From Taxillus chinensis (taxonomy: Eukaryota; Streptophyta; Magnoliopsida; Santalales; Loranthaceae), in the NCBI GenBank assembly GCA_023512835.1, contig CM042088.1, positions 6,812,078-6,876,077 on the forward strand: a stretch of 64,000 nucleotides of DNA, read 5' to 3'. Each line of letters starts with the position of its first letter. Within the stretch, counting starts at the first letter, position 1. Made by a program: the position numbers and the translations under genes. Below, piece by piece: positions 1 through 11,277 of this stretch. The notes under the pieces were generated by a model. The model was not told where the DNA came from. It saw nothing but the letters and a program-made list of their open reading frames with translations, and searched no databases.

Positions 1-12
1 ATTTGGGGAGAT
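1..12 (+). promoter_or_regulatory. Polypurine tract of Sire-A element (copy 1)
   Basis: A purine-rich run lies directly before an LTR that starts TGTTGG. The same run (reverse complement) lies next to the LTR at 48596. This marks the LTR at 13-1428 as a 3' LTR whose coding region lies left of the window. The tract would prime plus-strand DNA synthesis. Confidence 0.7.
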
Positions 13-1428
13 TGTTGGATCAAGCCCAGAATTTGGATGATGCGAAAAGAACCCTATATAACTTGATCTGAGACTTTTGTTGTTTTCATGTTAAGTAATT
101 GCAGAAGATATGAACTTAATTTGGACCTACACTCGTGAGAGGAAAGCTAAGGACAGGATACATAATCCTGATCCGGATGAGAGTGTGCGTCGTCAAAAGC
201 TTGGTACATAACCAAGTCTTCACTTCATACGGAATAAGGATCATACGTACGGACTAATGAGTTAAAGTTATGGACTAAGGAATCTATGCCTAATACTTTA
301 AAATGGACTAAGAAAAATAGATGCGGATTAAGAATCCTAGTTTATAAGTCGCACGGAGAAAGTCACAGTTATCACGGAGTAAAAAGGCTAAGGCTTCCAC
401 TCAATCGGACTAAGGAAAAGAATCACAGAGTAAGAAATCCGGAACATTCTATACATACGAGTAAGGAACGACTTATGCGGAATAAGGACCCGAGTCTTTG
501 TTTCACACGGAGTAAGGAAATTTGATGCGGACTAAGGAATCCGAACCTGTTACTCTTGCGGAGTAAGGATGTGCAGATACGGAGTAAGCGATCCATTCCT
601 TTAACTCATGTGGAGTAAGGAAACTAGATGCGGAGTAAGGAAGCGCTGATGCGGAGTAAGCACTCCGACCTTCTCATTCATACGGAGTAAGGAAGCGTTT
701 ACTCGGAATAAGGATTCCAGTTCTAAATTGATACGGAGTAAGCAATCATTGCTACGGAGTAAGGACCTGAGCTTAGTTTAACACAGAGTAAGGAACCTTA
801 CACTGGATTTAAGATGATGTTGCTTCAACTTATCTTTTCGTATTCAAAGTCACCGGCTCACTGCTTCCCAATGTAAGACACACTTGTTGAGAACCTAAAG
901 CATCTTACACGTGGATCATCCGGATATGTGGACATAACTTAGACTGAACTTGGGAACTCATAAACGTATTTTTGTTTTGCAAACCCAAGACATTGAGCTC
1001 CACATCCGCAACACTTAAGACAGAGAGGATTCCGAGGAACAGTAATTGTGGACATAGTCCGGAATAACAAGTTCCAAGATTGTCTCTCAAGGATGTGCTA
1101 TATATATTATGTGAACCTTGTATATTATGTGTGCACGCATGAATGTACTAGAGCTCAAGTAGATCATAGTTGCTAGTGTGTGAGTGCTTTGTAAACAGAG
1201 TATTAGAGAGTTGTTAGTAGATCTAAAAGCTCCTTAAGCTTTAATCTACTTCCATTTTGTTGTACTTGTCATTTTGATAATAAAACAAAATACTTCCACT
1301 ATCTGGTTATTTTCCGCATTGATTCTGTCTCTTAACCAGATAGGTGTTGTGCCAAAGAGTTTGAAAAAGAGTTTTGATAAGAGCCTATTCATGCCCCCCC
1401 CCCCCCTCTAGGCTCCAAGGGACCAACA
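13..1428 (+). repeat. 3' LTR of Sire-A copia element (copy 1)
   Basis: The 1416-bp LTR begins TGTTGG and ends CCAACA, and is repeated at 37378-38858 (plus) and 47196-48595 (minus). Its first two thirds hold more than 20 degenerate copies of a CGGAGTAAGGA-type motif. Near the 3' end a poly-C run followed by CTCTAGG precedes the terminus, a layout I associate with Sireviruses (family knowledge). The LTR interrupts the integrase of an Athila-like element, whose codons resume at about 1431. The partner 5' LTR is outside the window, so no target duplication can be checked. Confidence 0.88.
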
Positions 1429-1430
1429 AA

Positions 1431-2460
1431 GAGTTTTAGTCGAGAATTGTACAACAAAACCTTCTGACCTTCTGTAAACGTTTTTAGATGCAGATGTTTA
1501 TCATTCCATCTTTTGGTCTTCTCCTTATAGATTTTTGCATTTTCATATGCAATCAATCTAAATTCTTCAATCTCATTCAATTGCATCAGTCTAGATTAAC
1601 CTGATTTTTGAGCATCAAAATTGAAGAAATGTGTGGCCCAATAAGCCTTATGCTCGAGTTCCACAGGTAAGTGACATGCCTTTCCAAAAACAAATTTGAA
1701 AGGTGATGTACCCAATGGGGTTTTGAAAGCTGTTCTATATGCCCATAATGCATCATCCAATTTGTTGGCCCATTCCTTTCTAGACAAGTTGACTGTTCTT
1801 TCAAGTATCCTCTTTATCTCTATGTTTAATATTTCCACTTGTCCATTAGCTTGAGGATGGTATGGAGTAGTGATTCGACGATGAACTCCATACTTCCTTA
1901 ACAACTTTTCAATAAACTTATTACAAAAATGGCTTCCTCCATCACTGACTAATGCCCTGGGTACTCCAAATCTGGTAAAAATATTCTTCTTGAGAAATTT
2001 GAGTACCACTCTTGAATCATTGGTTTGGGTGGCTATTGCTTCCACCCACTTTGACACATAGTCCACTGCCACTAAAATATACCGATTCTTGTAAGATGAA
2101 GGGAAGGGACCCATAAAATCTATCCCCTAAACATCAAATAATTCCACCTCCAAGATGTTTGTCAAAGGCATCTCATCTCTCCTTATCAAATTTCTAGATT
2201 TTTGGCACTGCTCACTAGCTTGCACAAAGCTTCTTTTATCATGAAACAATGTAGGCCAAAAGAAACCAGCTTGGAGAACTTTTGCTATAGTTTTAGATGG
2301 TCCCATATGACCCCCACACTCTCTAGTGTGACAATGATCAATAATATTAGTTATTTCATCCTCTGGAACAAACCTTCTTATTAAACCATCAGCACAAATC
2401 TTGAATAACAAAGGTTTCTCCCAAATATAGCTCCTCACTTCAGATAAAAACTTCTTCTTT
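1431..2460 (-). pseudogene. Athila-like gypsy integrase (3' part of pol), truncated
   Basis: The integrase inserts element cDNA into the genome. On the minus strand an HHCC-type zinc-binding region is visible at about 2340-2210 (HCHTREC then CQKS). The core follows with catalytic Asp in GIDFMGPF, Asp in VSDGGSHF and Glu in GQVEI, within about 2125-1830. The C-terminal region ([12 protein letters not shown]) ends abruptly at 1431 where the Sire-A LTR begins. A stop at about 2127 separates the zinc region from the core, and a frame change near 1590 separates the core from the C-terminal piece. The core sequence is of the Athila type. The gene is dead; the rest of the element lies beyond the inserted copia element, outside the window. 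Confidence 0.85.
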
Positions 2461-2999
2461 TGTTATGATGATATTTTATAAGGGAAAATACCCCCTATAA
2501 TATAGTTTACCAGATCTGCATACCAAGGAATAAGTTCCTGCACAACAAATAATTTGTCATCTGGGAAAGCTTCAGCTATAAGTAAAGCTTCATCATAGTT
2601 CTTTTCAACACCTTCTAATCTTGACAAATGGTCTGCCACAACATTCTCTGCCCCTTGCTTATCCTTGATTGTGAAGTCAAATTCCTATAACAACAATACC
2701 CAACGAATAAGACGAGGTTTTGATTCCTACTTGGTGATCAAGTACTTAATAGCTGCATGATCAGTAAAAATAGTTGTATGAGATCCTAAAAGGTAGCTTC
2801 TGAATTTGTCAAAGGCATAGACAATAGCCAATAACTCCTTTTCAGTTGTGGCATAATTTATCTGAGTATCATTTCGCAGTTTGCTTGCATAAGCAATTAC
2901 ATGAACCTTCCTCTCCTTCCTCTATGCAAGTACAACTCCAATAGTTGTATCACTTGCATCATACATTAGCTCAAAAGGCAAACTCCAATTTAGAGATAT
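2461..2999 (-). pseudogene. Athila-like RNase H domain, decayed
   Basis: Minus-strand translation gives an RNase H domain between RT and integrase. A DASD motif lies near 2955, then YASKLRND, TEKELLAIVYAFDKFRSYL and FTDHAAIKYL, and then the connection region with NVVADHLSRLEG. At least two in-frame stop codons interrupt it, for example just after the ITK sequence near 2730, so no long ORF survives. RNase H would remove the RNA strand during reverse transcription. Position and sequence fit the pol of the surrounding Athila-like element. Confidence 0.75.
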
Positions 3000-4258
3000 G
3001 ATAATGGGAACAGAGGTAAGAACCTTCTTTAGTTGCTTAAAAGCTTCTAAACACTTAGAAGAAAAATTAAATACCACATCCTTCACTAGCAATGAGCATA
3101 GAGGTTTGGAAATTTTTGAGAAATCCTTTATGAACCTCCCATAAAATCCTACATGTCCCAAGAAACTTCGAACTCGCTTGACATTTGTGGGTGGTGGCAT
3201 TGATTCTATAGCTGCAATCTTGGCACGGTCAACCTTTATTCCCTTGCTGGACATCTTATGTCCCAAAACAATGCCCTCCTGCACCATGAAGTGGCATTTC
3301 TCCAGTTAAGAACAAGATTAGTCTCTTCACATCTCTGTAAAATCTAAGAAAGATTATTCAAACAGTCATCAAAAGAATATCCAAAAACTGAAAAATCATC
3401 CATAAAGATTTCAATTGTCTTTTCCACAAACTCTGAAAAGATCACTATCATACAACGTCGGAAAGTTGCAGGAGCATTAAATAACCCAAATGTCATTCTC
3501 TGATAGGCAAATGTTCCATATGGACATGTGAAAGTGGTCTTGTCCTAATCTTCGGGTGCAATGGGTATTTGATTATACCCAGAATATTCATCAATGAAAC
3601 AATAATAATTATGCCCGGCCAACCTCTCCAACATCTGATCAATATGAGGTAAAGGGAAGTGATCTTTCCTTGTGTTGGCATTGAGATTGTGATAATCAAT
3701 GCAAACTCTCCCCCCTATGACAGTTCTTATAGAAATAAGTTCATTCTCTGAATTCTTAACCACTATCATTCCTCCTTTCCTGGGCACAATTTGTACAGGG
3801 CTCACCCATGGACTGTCTGAAATAGAATATATAATTCCAGCATCAAGAAGTTTGGTAACTTGAGCTCTAACCACCTCCTTCATGTTCGGGTTTAATCTTC
3901 TCTGGTGTTCAATGCTGGTTTTGTCTTTGTCTTCTAAAAAGATTCTATGCATACACATGGAAGGATTGATTCCCTTTATATTTGCCATTGTCCACCCAAT
4001 GGCACTCTTTCTCTTTCTCAAAACTTGGAACAATTGATCTAGTTGCTCTCCTTGCAACTCAGCAGCTACAATAACTGGCCATTCACCCTCTTCTCCCAAT
4101 AATGCATACTTTAAATGTGCTGGTAAAATCTTCAAGTCAACCTTTGGTGATTTTTCTAATGATGGGACTGGTTTCGAAATTCTTCTAATGCTCTCAAATC
4201 TTTTCTTTGGTTGAAAATGAACAATTGGTGTAGATTCCAAAGCATGCTTCTCCTCTTG
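3000..4258 (-). pseudogene. Athila-like reverse transcriptase, with stops
   Basis: The minus-strand ORF at 4240-3545 holds the N-terminal half of RT, with motifs SDSPWVSPVQIVPRKGG, VCIDYHNLNANTRKDHFPLPHIDQ and YSGYNQIPIAPED. A stop follows. The next stretch in the same direction encodes FGLFNAPATF and the catalytic FMDD box at 3406-3395. The thumb and connection region (3287-2922) continues with GHKMSSKGIKVD and SFLGHVGFYGRFIKDFS. Stops and frame changes show it is inactive. Its 5' end is cut at 4258 by insertion of Sire-B; the matching protease and gag lie at 27096-29461. Confidence 0.87.
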
Positions 4259-4263
4259 AATAT
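4259..4263. repeat. Target site duplication AATAT (left) of Sire-B
   Basis: AATAT sits directly before the Sire-B LTR terminus TGTAGG and recurs directly after the other terminus at 27091-27095. An exact 5-bp duplication shows that Sire-B inserted as one unit into the Athila element. Confidence 0.9.
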
Positions 4264-6170
4264 TGTAGGTCCCAAAGTGCGTCTAGAGGGGGGGGTGAAT
4301 AGACTTTCTTCGTTTGCGGAAGCTAGACTGTGAGCTGGTTCTGGATTGGTCTACAGATGATTCTGATGGAAGTATTTATGTAGAAGATGACAACAGTGTA
4401 TGAGTGATAGCGTGAATGATCATGAACTATCAGACAAAACTGAGATGAAGATAAAAATTCTTTTCTTAACAGATCTCAGTTGTGAAAGTGATGGTTTAGG
4501 ATAGATCGATGTTTGGAAGAGAACACAGAGATTAGACTTTTTGAAAAAGCACTGGATCTTTGATGAACAAAGGTTCTTAATTATCAGAGAGATTAATCTC
4601 GTTCTTGGTTCAACACGGCGCACAACACTTCTTTTTATTTTTCTCTCAGAGTCACTGTCTCTCAGTTGTTGGAACTCGCTTACTTTGATAGGTTCTGTAA
4701 AGGATTGTTTATATCAAGTGTGTGAGAGCCATTTTCATGTGTACTGTGTGTTTCCTTCTTTTGAGAGAGAGAGATTAAACTCACATTTTTGTCATTAAGT
4801 GTGTGAGAGATATATTAGGATTACTGTGCTCGTGCGCCATGATGTCCATCCCGACAGACTGATTTCCCGCCACTAAAAATGCGGAATGTCAGGGGATGGG
4901 TTGATCTGCTCTGATTTACAGATCTGATGCCCATACTGCATTTTGGCATGCAGTCGATCTTTGGCCGTTCATCTGAGGATGGTAGTTGGCAACAATTGAT
5001 GCGTCATTAAATGCGCTCAACTGCTCGGGACGGCGCAGGCTTACTGTACAAACCCTAGCCGACAATATCGCTAAGTGGCTGTGTTTAGGGTTGTAAGTTT
5101 GCCTCGGAGGTGGATGCCTCGTAGGTTAGGAGACTCGAAGTTTCAGCTAGCACCTGTAGAAAGTTGCGAAGTCTTTGCTTCAGGCTTTATGGTGTTTGTG
5201 CGATGACTCACATCTTCGAGTCTTCGAGGCTGGAGATTAAGTTGGTTTAGCCTTTTTGGGTCACTCTGTTAACTAACATCTACGACTCCGCGTGTCTACG
5301 ATTCTACGAGTCTTCGACTCTCCGAATAGCGCTTAGAGTGACTTCTTCGATTACAGCTGATCTACCTGTTATCGAAGCAACGAGTATACGACTCTAACTC
5401 TGCGGGTCTACGACCTTCGAGTCTCTCAGTTTACTATATTTGACTAGGTGGTCTGAAAAGCTTCGACTCTACGAGTCTTCAACTTCGATTTTCTTCCTTA
5501 GTCTTTCACAGAGGTTCATAAACTGAGTTCCTTTATAGCTACGACCCTTTAGCTCCAACTCTCCGCCCTCGATCTCCGAGTCTGGAAGTATGGCAATTTC
5601 TCTATAATGACTGTGTCCCTTGAGTCTACGAGTCTACGACTCTACGACTCTTGAGTTCTGATTTCATTTGTTTGCCAGTCTTTACATCGTCGTTTCTTCG
5701 ACCTTCAACCTACGAGTCTACGAGTCCAGTTTTCTTAACAGAGTTAGAAGGTTTCAACCCTACGACTCTACGAGTCTTCGAGTTAAGTGGCAATTGAAAG
5801 ATCTGTTAGTTGAAGTGTTTGTGGGGACTCTACGAGTCTACGAGTCATTTAGTGTTGGTTACTGTTCTTAGCACTGCTTCGACTCTACGAGTCTCCGAAC
5901 TTCATAGACGCTTACAGTAACACTTTCTTTTCCGTTCTTTTCCGTATCATGACTCTACGACCTTCGACCCTGGATCTGTGAGTCACAATGTTCTGTCACT
6001 ATTTCGCCTTGAGTCTCCAGACTCTACGAGTCTACGAGTCTCTTGCCAATGTGTCCTGTGACAGTTTCACTTCTACGACCTTCGACTCTCCGACTCTACG
6101 ACCGCCAGTTCTTCGAGTCTCCAGACTTAGACTATTTGCGGCAGCTTCATCAAGTCCTATATTTCCAACA
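4264..6170 (-). repeat. 3' LTR of Sire-B
   Basis: The 1907-bp LTR pairs with the 1903-bp copy at 25188-27090. On the plus strand it runs from TGTAGG to CCAACA. The part at about 5220-6130 is filled with alternating CTACGAGTC and CTACGACTC units. The G-run with GTGAATAG at 4289-4302 is the U5 edge. A few differences from the 5' LTR are seen by eye (for example near 4504, 4549 and 4617), so the insertion is not brand new. Confidence 0.92.
5220..6130. repeat. CTACGAGTC / CTACGACTC motif array in Sire-B LTR
   Basis: Dozens of copies of 9-bp words built on CTACGAGTC, CTACGACTC, TTCGAGTC and TTCGACTC occur, often back to back (for example 5628-5650 and 6015-6038). The words contain GAGTC or GACTC in both orientations, so pairs form short palindromes. 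The same array is in the 5' LTR at about 26140-27050. In element orientation it lies in the upstream part of the LTR, where transcription signals sit. A regulatory role is inference. Confidence 0.85.
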
Positions 6171-6180
6171 ATCTCCCCCT
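6171..6180 (-). promoter_or_regulatory. Polypurine tract of Sire-B
   Basis: The minus strand reads a short purine run ending GGGGGAGAT directly before the 3' LTR. It is the expected primer for plus-strand synthesis and has the same GGGGAGAT ending as the Sire-A tracts at 1-12 and 48596. Confidence 0.8.
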
Positions 6181-6603
6181 ATTTAATGTAAGCTGACGAC
6201 ATGTATTTGTGTGAAGTCTGAGACTACAAGTTTTATGGGCAGATTGAGATTAATCAGAAGATGTCTTTGCCTATAAAGAATTTGAAGGAGTGTGCAAAGG
6301 GTTAGCGAGAAATGAGTACTCCCTCGTAGGCCGGAAAGCTGCATTTGCTGACTCCTGACAAAGAGCTGGCTCCCCTGAGATGAAAATTCCCTTTACGAGC
6401 TGGCTCCAACTGAGATGATGACTCCCCCTTTCTGGGGTGAGGAACAAGCACCAGAACATAAAGCGAGGGGAGCAGGGGAATAAGTTACAGAATAGCAGAC
6501 AGCAAAGCAAAGACATATAGAAAAGATAACTGACAAAATAATAAGTACACAGACAAGTGAAAAGCAAGCGAGACAGTGTACATGTAATTAGAGTACAGGA
6601 CAG
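6181..6603 (-). other. Sire-B 3' untranslated region
   Basis: This stretch between the accessory ORF stop and the polypurine tract has no coding sequence I can support. It holds further purine-rich runs on the minus strand (near 6420-6430 and 6365-6375) and an imperfect direct repeat around GAGCTGGCTCC at 6361 and 6399. Several polypurine-like runs before the 3' LTR are reported for Sireviruses (family knowledge). Confidence 0.55.
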
Positions 6604-7065
6604 TTAGGGGTTAAATGCAGAGTACAAGATACTCTGTGTAAATAGAAAAACAGAAGCTTGCTCGCGTAGGAGTTGAGCAGGAGTTAAGTGTAACGAGGCC
6701 GCCCGACTGCTCACACGATCAAATTCAGGCACGAGAGCTCGAAACCCATTGGTAGTCAGGATGCGAATGTAATGGCAAACATAAAAGCCACAGTTGTGAG
6801 CATCATCCTGACCAGGAACGCCTTGCTTGACTTGCGTGATGTCCATCGGTTTGGTGAGAGGATATCCACCACACCCATGTGAAGAACCCTGCATAAGACG
6901 GGTGAGAGTGCGATTGAACTCACGAAGTTGTTCACGCCGATGGATAAGTAAGGTACTGGGTTTGGAGTCGAAGATGACGATCCGTTGGTTCTTGAAGTCG
7001 ATGTCGAGAAGAAACCAGTGCGGGGATATTGACAAGTACGGAATGAGCACATGGTCTACCTCATC
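6604..7065 (-). pseudogene. Ulp1/SENP-type cysteine protease domain of Sire-B accessory ORF
   Basis: The C-terminal domain of the accessory ORF shows the Ulp1 (C48) signature. There is a His followed by Trp in SPHWFLLDID (plus-strand 7020-7015), an Asp in VIFDSK about 17 residues later, and Gln then Cys in GQDDAHNCGFYVC (Gln, five residues, Cys; about 6810-6790). Ulp1 enzymes cleave SUMO or related ubiquitin-like tails; the substrate here is unknown. All four key positions are intact. The domain is in frame with the upstream part of the ORF, separated by a stop at 7066-7068. It ends at a stop codon 424 bp before the polypurine tract. Confidence 0.82.
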
Positions 7066-9597
7066 CTAAGGAAGGAAGGAGTTCTCATATTTGCGACCTT
7101 GGATAATCTCGAGCATAGCTGCATCATTGAGCAGCTGAGCCTGCATGATCGGCAAACAGAGTTCTATCCGGGTATCGCGGCGAATGTGAGGAGGTAGCTT
7201 CGCGAGAAAGGACTTCTGGGCGAAGATGAACTGAGTCATCTCCAGGTTATCCATTTCTTCACCGTCATGAAGTAGGCGACACAGGTCAGGTCCGGTGAAG
7301 AAGGCTTCATAGCTGCACGTCCTTGTAGTGGTATCCCTAGCAACATAAGTGTTGAATGCAGCCAGTTCAACTGAGGTGCCTCTAGTAGTCACAAGGCGAG
7401 GTGGGGCTAGAGGTTGTTCAGTAGTGGTAGCGGTTGGCTTGACAGGTGAGGCAGGCATGGTATACTCAGCTGTATTAGGATGTGATGTTGAAGGACCTGG
7501 CTGTGTGGAAGAGGATGGTTGGCAGGGAGCAGCAGACTGCTTTTTCATGCGGGTGGCAATTGGAACATCATCATCATCATCATCAGAGTCTGAGATGACC
7601 GTAGTTCTGTGTGCGTGCTTTCGCCCCCGTGTGTAAGTAGCAGTAGACTGAGGTTGTGAGTGACTTGGAGGAGGTGCGGTTGGGTGTGGAGTGTCAACTG
7701 GTTCAGGTGCAGGCTGATCTGATGGTTGTGGGAGAGTGCTTTTGACAGTGAGGGATATCTCACCACTGGCAAGACGATGACATTCTGATAGAATAGCTCC
7801 CAGAGTTATACTGAGTCCTTTGTATTGTCTCTGGTAAGCTCCCTTGAGGTCTTCACATTGCTCTTCCAGATGTCTAAACCCATCAGTGGTTGCACTTGTG
7901 AGGGATGTCATTCCTTGCTACACCTTGTCAAGGGTAAGATCTGATGATTCAACTTGTGTTCGTACCTCTTCCATGTTGGACTCCATAGTACCCAGACGTT
8001 CCTCAAAGGCCTGAAATACTGAAGCTTTGAAGATGCCAGAAGATATCAGCTTCTCAATGACCTTGCTGGCCAGAATATCTACTTCTTCAGCTGACATAGA
8101 ACGTGAGTGAGATGCAGCTGGTACTGGAATAGCCATAGGGATATTGGCTGCGAACTCCTCACTTACCTGAGTGGCCTCCTGATGAGCGGTATGCACAGAT
8201 GGTGTGGCCATCCCAGTCCCTTCCACAGTCTCAGGAACCTGTGGAACAGCTCCTGCCTCGGAGTCACTAGCTGCAGGATCAAGATTTTCTTCTTCGTCTG
8301 CTTCTTCATTCACTGCAGTTGGTGCCAGCTCATCCTCATGGCCTGCTGTGGTATGTGAGTCCACCATGATGGGAGATGGGGCAACCATGGATACTGCTTC
8401 CACTGGGTCTCGTCTTACCAGACCCTGATTAACCAACCAACTAATCAGATGGTCTCTATCTACCATCTGCTTTCCAAAGGCGATCCATGCCTTTCGCAAA
8501 TCAACTGGAGTCATATGAGCCTTGGTATACTCCATATAATATTCTTCCAGCTCAGACTCTCCAAGAGTGCTCAACAGTACAGGTGTAGTACCCCTATCCT
8601 CTGGGGTTTCCTATGCTGGAGTCTGCCCTCCAACAGCAAGTTTTCTTACTTCTGCAGTATCCTTGGGCAGTTCGACAGTAGGGTTTTCCTCAGGTGTAGA
8701 ATATGTGGGGAGATGAGTTCTGGCAATATTCTCCACCACTTCAGTTATGTGCACTGTTGCGGCAAATGTAGAGGAGTCCCTGGAAGTCGGTGAGACATGA
8801 ACCGGTTGTCGTGGTATTCGAGCTGGGGCTCGTACAGAGCTGGCTGTGTCTTCTGCACGAATTCTTGCACCTGACTCAGTCCTTCTCATTGATTTGATCT
8901 CCATCCGACCATCCTCATAAATACTTTTAAATATGTATTTGGTTGGCAGTGGCACTGAGGGCCTGTTGTAGAATACTTCAGGATGCAAAAACCTAAGGAC
9001 TTTGGTAAGAATAAGTCCAAAGTGTCCTTTCTTGGTCTTGATCATGGAGTGTATTTGTGTTCCCCAGTCTACTCATCTGCTTTGTAGAACACTACACATG
9101 ATCTTCATCTGCTCATGACTTGCAGAGTCATGAGCTGTCTTCTTGCACAGTAGGCACTGTCCAGTGACTATCAGAGTCGCCAGTGCCTGACCGGAGAAAC
9201 CCATCTTCAGGGCTCCCCGACCTTGCTTTCCGGGATCGGAGTATCCAAGGTAAGACTTACATTCTTTTCTAGAGAGATTGGGGAGAGGATCAAAGTTACC
9301 TTTTGGGAGAGGGAGTGCATCTTGAATTGTTTCGGTAGAAATACGAATCTCCACTCCACGTACAGTTCCCACCAGATCGTCTCCAGCGAGTGCCATGGTC
9401 TCGTACAATTCTGAGACATCGTCTATCAGTAAGTCTTGCATCCCTCAGCAGGGGGATGCAATACCGGTTTGATCGAGGCGATTTCTGAATTCGTCCAGCC
9501 AGCTGACTCTGGCGTCACCTATGGCTTCCCAGTCTATGATGAATCCCAAAACGATGTTATGTAGGTTGTCTGCCATCAATGAGCTTGGTTCTGCCAT
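6604..9597 (-). pseudogene. Sire-B accessory ORF downstream of pol (998 codons, five internal stops)
   Basis: One frame runs from an ATG at 9597 to a stop at 6604 and stays open apart from five stop codons at 9445, 9073, 8611, 7918 and 7066 (lowest coordinates). All the intact segments are in the same frame, which shows a single former protein of about 1000 residues. The N-terminal part (9597-8800) includes VRGVEIRISTETIQDALPLP and resembles the N-terminal region of 'putative plant transposon' proteins. The middle (8574-7480) is acidic and Pro/Ser/Thr-rich with probable coiled coils (near 8020-7920 and 7900-7800). The C-terminus is a Ulp1-type protease. It lies where Sireviruses such as SIRE1 have an env-like ORF, but I see no clear signal peptide or membrane segment. 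Function unknown. Confidence 0.78.
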
Positions 9598-10942
9598 TGA
9601 GCTTGTAGAGAGAGAAAGAGATACTCGTAGAGAGTGATTGTAAGCTTCAAAGGTGGTCAAAGGGGAGAGGAAGAGAGAAAGAGACAGAGTCGAAAAGAGA
9701 GAGAGAGAGACCTAGGGTTAGGGTTCAAGTGTGAAAGCGATGAACATACCTTTGGGCTCCATCTCTATCATTGACTTATATATGGGGTGAGAGGCGTACC
9801 GTAGAAGTCTCAGACTTTGTCGGTTAGTCTTCAGGTCCGCGTTCTTTCCTCTGACCCATCTTTTTAACTTCCGGATCCACCTGTTGGGAGATTCAAGCGA
9901 TATATACACGTCACCCCCTTATGTCGGTGTGTAGGTTCCCTCTTAAGTGCACAGTGACGCGCTAACATGTCTACGAGGCTTGAATAGCAAGTGACAGACT
10001 CCGTCTCGCTATGAACTTTGAACTGCAATACTATGAGGCTGGATACTTCGAGGCTGCGATCCTCTATTGAGAGACAGGATGGCCCTATTGAGAATCAGAA
10101 CACACACTCTATCCTTGTAAGATTTACAACACAACAAGGTACAAGTAAAGTTTGGAGTTTGTTCATTCAGCTGGTCTGTGTGAGTTGTCTCTTTTCTTTT
10201 GTTAGCACAATTTTTCGGTGCTTATACATGAGTCTTTTTACAATGACAGAGCTCAACACAGTATCCTTTTTTTTATATCACATGATCATACATTTTGAAC
10301 TCCAACTATTACTCTAACAGAGACATTTTGAATCACATGATCATACATTTTGAACTCCAACTATTACTCTAACAGAGACACAATCTGGGAATAGTGAGGA
10401 CTCCCCTTAAGATAGGCAATCATCTATTGTCTATTATCACTTTGCCTTTCTTTTTTCACCTTGCCTTTTTCAGTAAAAGGTAGTGGCTCTTCTTGAGTAA
10501 TAGGCTTTTTATGATTCTCAAATACTACAGTCTCAGTCATCCTTTGAGCATTAAATCATTGAGGATCCTTTCCGTGCAGACCAACAACACCATGAGATAC
10601 AACAGTTCCTGCTAGTTAATGAATGCAATGCCACACAGGTGATATTCTCTCAGAATAAATTGACAGTTAATGGGAATATCTTCTAATGAAAAATAAGGGA
10701 GATTGCACTCATTTCACTCACGACCTGAGGGTTTTTGACAGGTTGTACAAAAGAGTTGAATCAGGTTCAGAGGTAGCAAGTTTCATCCATGTGATTCCTC
10801 ACTTTCTAGCAGCAGATATGCATGAATCACACGTAATCATTTCTAATTTTCATGAAGACATCATTAGTTATTAACAATGTCATACTTATGTTTATCGCAC
10901 AGATAATTAGGTTGAGATGAAACACAAGACATGCAGTGAGTC
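9598..10942 (-). other. Sire-B spacer between pol and accessory ORF
   Basis: No coding region is recognisable. A GA-rich run is at 9692-9710. A 55-bp tandem duplication is at 10277-10331 and 10332-10386. The spacer is about 1.35 kb, so the accessory ORF would need its own RNA (spliced or separately initiated) or readthrough. No splice sites can be defended by eye. Confidence 0.5.
10277..10386. repeat. 55-bp tandem duplication
   Basis: The unit starting ATCACATGATCATACATTTT occurs twice head to tail with almost no change. It lies in the noncoding spacer between Sire-B pol and the accessory ORF. It is a local duplication with no visible function. Confidence 0.85.
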
Positions 10943-11272
10943 TTATGAATTTAAATCTAACATGCCACATTTTGTTAGAAGTTCACTGAACCTTGTTTCT
11001 TGCAGAGGTTCGGTGAATATGTCGGCAAGTTGGTCATCAGTGGATATATACTCCAAGGAAATGTCTTTCTTGAGCACATGATCACGTATAAAGTGATATC
11101 TTACTTCAATGTGCTTGGTTTTGGGATGCATGACAGGATTGTTTGAAATTGCAATGGCATTTGTATTGTCACAATACAGTGGAACGGCCTTCAGATCAAA
11201 GCCAAAATCTGATAGTTGACTGGCCATCCAGAGCAATTGAGCACAACAGCTTCCTACAGCAATATATTCAGC
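10943..11272 (-). pseudogene. Sire-B RNase H, C-terminal part (end of pol)
   Basis: The minus-strand frame holds the end of copia RNase H: LLWMASQLSDFGFD, LYCDNTNAIAISNNPVMHPK, TKHIEVRYHFIRDHV and STDDQLADIFTEPL, then a stop at 10943. The N-terminal half of the domain is at 19617-20244, and the two are separated only by the gypsy insertion with its TTCAG duplication. The CDNTNAI motif holds a catalytic Asp. Confidence 0.9.
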
Positions 11273-11277
11273 TTCAG
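11273..11277. repeat. Target site duplication TTCAG (left) of Tekay-like gypsy
   Basis: TTCAG lies directly before the LTR start TGTAATG and again directly after the LTR end at 19612-19616. The exact duplication proves one insertion event into the Sire-B RNase H coding region. Confidence 0.92.

Noticed and set aside
220..780. CRISPR-like regular short repeats
   Set aside because: The words are degenerate, spacers vary in length, and the array is inside a plant LTR repeated elsewhere in the window.
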